From: Canna indica
Lineage: Eukaryota; Streptophyta; Magnoliopsida; Zingiberales; Cannaceae
Direction: 5' to 3'
Assembly: GCA_034359265.1 (NCBI GenBank)
Contig: CP136891.1
Coordinates: forward strand, 51,080,001 to 51,144,000
DNA: 64,000 nucleotides
Under the pieces are notes generated by a model that was given only the letters and a program-made list of their open reading frames with translations, was not told the origin of the DNA and ran no database searches. Made by a program: the position numbers and the translations under genes. This document shows, in pieces, positions 58,353 through 64,000 of the stretch. The number at the start of each line of letters is the position of its first letter. Position 1 is the first letter of the stretch.

Positions 58353-59735
58353 TGTTGCTTATCGAACACATAAAAAATAAATCCTACTTTCTTAGTTTGC
58401 AGTCGCGATGAGTAGGGTCGAATCCACTAGGATTGATTAGTTTTTAATTCAATAAAACTAGAATTGATTGTGAATAAAAATGTGGGGTTTTGTGCGTAGG
58501 TGTAGAAATTAAAAATCAAAAATTAAATCGTAGAGAAAATCGATGTAAAATATTCTAGTCAAAGGCTTGTTCTCAGATCTGGTTGCGGGGTTGATCACGG
58601 GTTTGAAATGAGTTTCAACTCCTTCAACCAGATGATTTGAACTAGATCTGACCGCTCGTACCAATCTTGCAAGTTATCTTGGTGGATTGAACGACAACTC
58701 ACACCAACTTGCCTATTGGCTCTAAATTTGAATAGCAATACTTGGAAGGCGACGATCTAAAATCGAGGAACAACCCAATGATTAAAGATGACGAAATAAA
58801 GCAGATAAAAAGAAAGATGTGCGATCCAAGACCCGAGGACAGCTCGGCTATCAAAGAAGCACAAGTGGTTCGGATCAGAAATTAAGTTGAAATCATGCGT
58901 AGTCTTTAAGAAATAGATTGAACAACAATCTAAAAGTTGGTAATAGACCAACTATCGTTATAAAACCCGACAACATCTCAAAGATAAAATAACAATAATT
59001 AAAGTATTCTTAAAGATAGCGAGGAAGAAGAAGTGCATAAATTAAATAAAAGAAACCTCACAATTTAGCAACCTAACTTGGAAATTGCCTTTGACTAGAA
59101 AAGAGGACTTAAGCGCACATGGTGGTGAACGCCAAGCCGAGTCTTCTACAAAATTTTCTCCACCAAAACTAAGAGTCTAAACTACAAAATAAAAGCTAGA
59201 AAAGAGGTAGAAAAGATGATGCCTTGAGCCATAGACAAGGGTCCCTTTTATAGGGAAAGCTTCAAGGCTTAAACAAGGAAATTAAAGAAAGGAATGCTTA
59301 ATTGCAAGGAAGCAAAATAAAGCTCAAATTCTTCATAATAATAGTCGGACACTCTTTCCTCAAAATAGAGATCTTCAAGTTGTCATTTGCCAAAGATGTT
59401 CCGTCCCTTCCATAGTGTGGAGATTTGATTCTTCCTTCATAAATGCGTTCACACCTCTAATTTGGAGAATTGGAAAGTTTGCGATTGATATTGAGAATCC
59501 AGAAAATATTATTGAGATTTCTCTAATATTTTGTAATCAACATTGAGAATCATGTGGAAGATTTTTGATTCCTCATTCAAATGTGTTCACACTAGACTTG
59601 TGCCACCTTACTTTCCCGTATTGAACTAGATTGGCGCCTACAAGAAACAATTAAATTCGTAATTGAATTTTACCACGAAAAATATAAAATAAGCTAGATG
59701 CCATGAAATAAGTAGCATTTAACTAAGATAAATCA
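58353..59735 (-). mobile_element. Solo LTR (1.38 kb) of an unassigned family
   Basis: It runs from TGTTGCTTATCG to AAGATAAATCA (TG...CA) and is flanked by GACGA (58348-58352) and CACGG (59736-59740). Compared with the surrounding repeat unit (CACGAC), these look like mutated copies of a CACGA TSD. A palindromic TATA region, CCCTATAAAAGGG (minus, about 59248-59260), suggests minus orientation. The segment GTCGAATCCACTAGGATTG near 58407-58425 is a common plant LTR phrase. No coding. Confidence 0.65.
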
Positions 59736-59740
59736 CACGG

Positions 59741-60190
59741 CTAGGACTCAGTTTTCACTAGCCTGGCTTGTTGGTCGTCACACCACTACTTCCGACCTCA
59801 GAGTCCTTACACGACCTCTCACGCGGTCCCATCGTACACTCCTCGATGAGCTCAGCTTGACCCTCCGAGCGTGGTCCTTGGCCTCCAGAGCCACTACTTC
59901 TGGCCTTAGAGCCATTACACGACCCATCGTGCAGTCATGCCGTACGCTCCTCGACAAGCTCGGCTCGATCCCCCCGAGCGTGGTCCATGGCCCTAGAGCC
60001 CTTACATGACCCCTCGCTCGGTCATGTCTTATGCTCCTTGGCGAGCTTGGCTTAGCCCCCCCCCCCCCCCCCCCCGAGTGTGGTCTTCGCCCACTAGAGC
60101 CACTACTTCCAACTCGAGAACCCTTATACGAGGCTGCTCGATTCTAAACCAGCCGGACTCCTTAGTCGACATCACCCTCGCCTGGCCTCA
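59741..60190. repeat. 3'-UTR tandem repeats of the Tat-type element, third block
   Basis: More units of the same array, including a run of 20 C residues (60056-60075) inside the usually short CCCCC segment. Confidence 0.75.
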
Positions 60191-60556
60191 TCGCTACTAG
60201 TTAACCTCCGAGACAACCTGAGAGCTACTATATGAGGCCCAACCTCAAGCAAAGAATCTCCCTTCAAAGAGGCAAAAACACTACCAGCGTGAGAGAACAC
60301 CCTTTATCTCGGCAGCAAAAACTAGACTACAATTTACTAGAAAAACATGTTGCAATAAGAAACATGTACAAAAGCCCGAAGGCACAAAATAAACCCACAA
60401 ACGGGTGGCAGTCAAATACCTCGAGGGGTGGTAATTCATTACAATTAGACAGCTCACACGCAAGCAATATAAAGTTCTCTAACAGTCACGAGACATCCTA
60501 GCCCTGGTCGTTGCGACAGAAAATCCCCCCTCCGGAATGTCACTATTCGGCGAACA
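60191..60556. other. Tat-type 3' region between repeats and antisense ORF
   Basis: No gene. The plus-strand open frame 60232-60501 (89 codons) has no recognised domain and probably lies in the untranslated 3' part of the antisense ORF transcript. Confidence 0.45.
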
Positions 60557-61310
60557 TCACCCGGAGACTGCTAAGGGTGACCTCTCACTATAGAAACCGG
60601 GAGTTTCCTCCTCGGCCTCAAGATCCACAAGAGCACTATCCCTTACTTCCATGAGAAGATCGATCCTAGAGAAGTCAGCTCCAGGAGCAAAAAGTTGGGC
60701 TTGCTCGATCAACTTGTGAAAGCCTCCAGCATACACTTCATGGGCAATGTCTTGGAAGCGACCCACCTCGCCCTCAAGGCCTTGTGACATAGATCTCCAC
60801 TTGTCTGCCTCAACTCTAGCCACCTCGGCCTTGGCTTGCAAATGTGAACTCTCTATCGTGGCCCTAGCCAAGTCTTGATAAAGCTTCGCCAGCTCCACCA
60901 TGGACTGGCCTTCTACCTCCTTTACCAGAGCGTTGAAGTAATAAATTTCACTAGTCTTGGACTCCAGGACCCTCTTCAGTGGCTCAATCTCGCGAGAATG
61001 GTCCTCCGATGCCCTTGACAAAGACCTCCTTAGTCCACCTGTCAGGCTGAAAAGGCGTGCTTGGAAAAACTCCCACGGGTCCGCCCCCTCGAGGAACTCC
61101 ACTTGGCCACTAGAGCGAATGCGCTTGCCACCGCCAGAAGGTACAGCTGGCTCCAGAGACACTGGCGGATGATTTCCCATCGCCACCTCGGGTGCAACAA
61201 CATCACCCTCCGTTGGGAGAAAAGCTGTTCGAGAGCTTGGACGCTCACCAACACCCCTAACCCTCTTTCGCTATCTCAGAGGTGATCTCGGGGGAGTCGG
61301 GGAGTCTGAA
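60557..61310 (-). pseudogene. Antisense ORF of a Tat-type gypsy element (coiled-coil protein)
   Basis: This frame runs opposite to the Gag-protease at 50700-52029, as the antisense ORFs of Tat-type elements do. The open part (61186 to 60557, 209 codons) has GGGKRIRSSGQ, DPWEFFQARLFSLTGGLRRS, then a long helical region rich in Ala/Glu/Lys (EIEPLKRVLESKTSEIYYFN through LEGEVGRFQDIAHEVYAGGF), predicted coiled coil, and an acidic end (VDLEAEEETPG). Upstream in the same frame RKRVRGVGERPSSRTAF is separated by one TAG from SDSPTPPRSPLR (about 61260-61310), so the original start was further up. Function in these elements is unknown. Confidence 0.65.
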
Positions 61311-63166
61311 GGCATGAACCACCCGACTACCTTCGAGGCAGGAGGTATTGAAGACCCAGAACCCGAGAACCTATGGTCTTCACAGACTTCAATAAACTAT
61401 CCGCCAAGGGATTCTTCTCCTTACTGCTCGGATCACTTCTCTTCATCTCTGCCAGTCGTGTACGAGCGCCCAGAGCCTTCAATAATGAAGACATTTTTCC
61501 TGAGCGAACCAAAAAGAATCAAATGAGTATGTTTCGAGTGAAGGAAGCAACGAACCGTATTACAAACCCACCTATGTACTCCAAAATCGAAGACTCGTCA
61601 CAACTCCGCTCGAGAATCTCCTGTGGAGCGAGAGAGACATGAAAGAAATAGAGTCATTGAGTCAATCATATGTCAATGTGTAGGGAACTATTTTTGGTTA
61701 ATGAATAAATGAAGCAACTTTTCATCATATGTTGTATCTTTGTTTTTGCTTATAAGATTGTGATGAACCCCAAGAACTCGGGCAAATGATTCCAAGGCCA
61801 TGATGAGATCATGCCAGTGAGAATTGGAATCTAGATGCCCCTGTTCTAAATGTTCCTAGTCACTGATTAGGGGATCGGTGATTTCGGTATGACTAATGCA
61901 CTTGGTACATGCCCTATATGATAGGGGGTAACTGATCTCACAATTACTTATGAATCATCATTAATGTACAAGTACAGGTGCTCGTTAGGGAATGAGTTCA
62001 CTGAACAGACTGGAATGAGGAACACCGAATGGAATCCTTACTTGAGTGTGAATAGAATATTCCTCAAGTGATAGTAGGTACAAGCAATTCTTGGACCTGA
62101 GGTTGTCATGGTTACCTTGTGTTTGACAATCCATCGCTTTGGTTTTATCCCTACGTGGCTTGCAAAGTCATGTGTCGAGTGTTATTGCGCATGGGGAAGC
62201 ATTCATGGAGGTAAGTGAGCAACCAACATGGAATCAGTTACTCCTAGTGAGAGGAGATAATGTCCTATGTATCCATGCAAGTGTCGATTCGGGAATCTCT
62301 AGCCAGAGTAGATATGAAAGTCAAAAAGAGGTTTCTGACATTTTATTTTTGACACGACAACTTGGCAGATGGAATACATATGAATCAGTATTAGGGTTTG
62401 AAACTTTTTTTGTATCCTAGCCGACTTTGGGACATTGTAACTGAAGGATTTAGTTGTATGGTAACTAATCACCGAAGGGCGTTCGATCCTTGTAGATTGA
62501 ATCTCACAGTATCTAGGTAGTCATGACACGTTGCTAGACGTCAATCTTGACTTGTGAGTGGAGTCTCACATGACCACACTATAGGGTTTAGTGTAGGCTC
62601 GTGAGATTCAAATAGAAAGTGTTCTATCGAATCTGACTCTCTGTTATGCAAAACTCACTGTTGGTTTAGTGTGGGGCCTAGTGGGTCACACACAATAGGC
62701 TATCCTCGTAACGAGCTTTATGGGATATAGCTCGAATGCGGCACTAGATGTCTACTTGCATGGACATGCCGCAACACGATCACAGATCTCATTTACGGAC
62801 AAAATAGGAAAGGTGTTTCCTATTCAGATGAATTATAAGCACTCGAGGAAGGGGTTCCTCATAACCCTAACTTGTAGGTTTTGACACGTGATGAAGTCAT
62901 GTTGACGATGGTCAAGTCAAAGTGTTGACTTGATCGGACCCAAGGGTCAAGATGGGTCGACTATAAATAAGAGGGAAACTTGAATTCTATTTTGAATAGA
63001 ATTATTGTTCGAATCTTGAATTCGAACCAGATGGGAGACCAAGCTTGGTCTCCCACGCGCCTAGCCTCCCATGCGCCTACCAAATGTTGACTCCCTATTT
63101 GATAGTTTCTTGACTCCATATTTGATAGTGTTTTAATCAAGCTTCGTCTCCCATGCGCCTACCAAA
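61311..63166 (+). mobile_element. LTR-like sequence, probably Ty1/copia, plus flank
   Basis: The stretch 61680-63166 has the style of a copia LTR: long unique sequence with ACTAGGCCC/GTGGGTCACACACAATAGG near 62665-62700, a TATA box in GACTATAAATAAGAGGG (about 62959-62975), then a leader rich in GAATTC-like repeats. LTR ends were not defined. The phrase TCCCATGCGCCTACCAAATG occurs at 63067 and 63150. The first 370 bases (61311-61680) are still decayed antisense-ORF region. Confidence 0.4.
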
Positions 63167-64000
63167 TGTTGGTGAAATGACCTCACTAGAGGGGGGTGAA
63201 TAGTGTGTTAACTAAACTTGTCGCCTAATTCCAGTTTTAAAACATTTCTTTGATTACTTAGGCAAATTGCAATTTATCGACTAAATGCAGAAGCAATAAT
63301 AAAATAATTTAAACACAAGAAAAGATAGCAATGCTAACACAATTATTTATAGTGGTTCAGCCCTAATGCATACTCCACTACCTAAGCACCACACTTAGGA
63401 TTTCACACCCAAATCCACTAAATTATAAGTAGCTTACAATCGAGGACTTTACACTGGAAAGACCCTACACTTACCTTGAAGGCACTTCCACAACCGGAAG
63501 TTTTCTGCCTTTCCCACCTCAATTCCTAAGACATACTCCTAACTTAGTTTACACAAGTGGCTTTATACCTTCTATACCAAGGATACCACTCAATCACAAG
63601 ACCAAACACTAGGTCTTCTTACAAGCTCAAGCAAATCAATTCGAAACAAAATAAAAAAACACTTTAATCTCAAGAAGAGAGTAAAGAGGACTTATCACAA
63701 TAAGAACACCTCTTCTTCGTGAGCCTAGCAAGCTTGAAGACCCCTTCTATGAAGAACACTTGAGGATGAGGGATCAAGAGCTAGGTTTTAGGGATTTGAT
63801 CAAGGAAGATCTTAGGAGATGCTAAGGATCACTCTTTGAGGCTTGAAGACACCAATAACTATATTCGACCAAATAGCCTACTGCATGTTTTCTCCTTCTG
63901 CCGGTCGACCAGTCGGTCGACCGAATCTGGGCATGGTTGATTTTTTATGTTTTTTTTTGCGCGCTACGTTTTCAGGTTCAGGCCTTCTGCGTGTGTCAAC
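63167..64000 (-). mobile_element. TGTTGG-family LTR, inverted, running off the window
   Basis: On the plus strand it starts TGTTGGTGAAATGACC followed by TCACTAGAGGGGGGTGAATAG, the reverse of the family's 3' end. The GCATACTCCACTACCTAAGC block and an ACAACCGGAAGTTTTCTGCC block (reverse of TTCCGGGTGTGG) follow. GGTCGACCAGTCGGTCGACC palindromes are at 63901-63925. The left flank is CCAAA. The right end lies outside. Confidence 0.85.

Noticed and set aside
60056..60075. Run of 20 C residues as a functional G-quadruplex-type signal
   Set aside because: It extends the CCCCC segment of the repeat unit and could be slippage or a sequencing/assembly artefact. No support for function.

Overview
The window is plant nuclear DNA, almost certainly an angiosperm. 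It is AT-rich and gene-poor, and is built mainly of nested, decayed transposable elements. The plant assignment rests on Ty1/copia and Ty3/gypsy LTR retrotransposons primed by initiator tRNA-Met (TGGTATCAGAGC) or by TTTGGCACC-type sites, on CACTA/En-Spm and hAT DNA transposons with plant-type termini, and on fragments of two plant host genes: a sphingoid long-chain-base kinase pseudogene and captured exons that look like the anaphase-promoting complex subunit APC5. The species cannot be read from the sequence. No intact cellular gene, tRNA or rRNA was found.

Layout. 1-3080: quiet AT-rich DNA with a broken LCB-kinase copy (about 1157-1862). 3083-6510: 3' end and LTR of a chromovirus-like Ty3/gypsy element joined to another gypsy integrase. 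6511-10720: minus-strand, largely non-coding LTR element of a family called here TGTTGG-LTR (termini TGTTGG...CCAACA). 10725-11265: hAT-like fragment. 11266-19052: minus-strand SIRE-like Ty1/copia element (RNase H, RT, integrase, Gag, PBS, LTR) hit by two TGTTGG-LTRs. 19053-27177: CACTA element with a decayed Transposase_24-type gene; its right end is split by a 3.1-kb gypsy solo LTR. 28000-43690 and 48409-48665: two gypsy elements of the Tat type, one minus (integrase, RNase H) and one plus (LTR end, PBS, Gag), joined head to head. They are interrupted by a 7.6-kb CACTA-like element carrying APC5-like exons, by two gypsy solo LTRs (2.4 and 3.4 kb), and by a stack of TGTTGG-LTRs (43691-48408). 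48670-49690: minus copia LTR and RNase H. 49691-61310: a plus-strand Tat-type element (LTR with a hAT MITE inside, PBS, Gag, protease, 3'-UTR tandem repeats, antisense ORF). Its repeat zone received a 5.6-kb chimeric retroelement (52452-58088) and a 1.4-kb solo LTR (58353-59735). 61311-63166: copia-type LTR sequence. 63167-end: another TGTTGG-LTR.

Many insertions can be verified from within the window, because removing the insert rejoins the host sequence and leaves a target-site duplication (TSD): CTAAA, CCTCA, ACACC, CATTG/TATTG, TATAC/CATAC, CCCATGTC/CCCACGTC and CAA. This gives relative ages. The most notable items are: the chimeric element at 52452-58088, which keeps an unbroken short Gag frame with a CCHC knuckle and a second long ORF resembling the 'putative plant transposon protein' domain and ending in eight exact heptads; the APC5-like exons inside the CACTA-like element; and an array of GGTCGACC-like palindromes just upstream of the TATA box in nearly all copies of the TGTTGG-LTR family.
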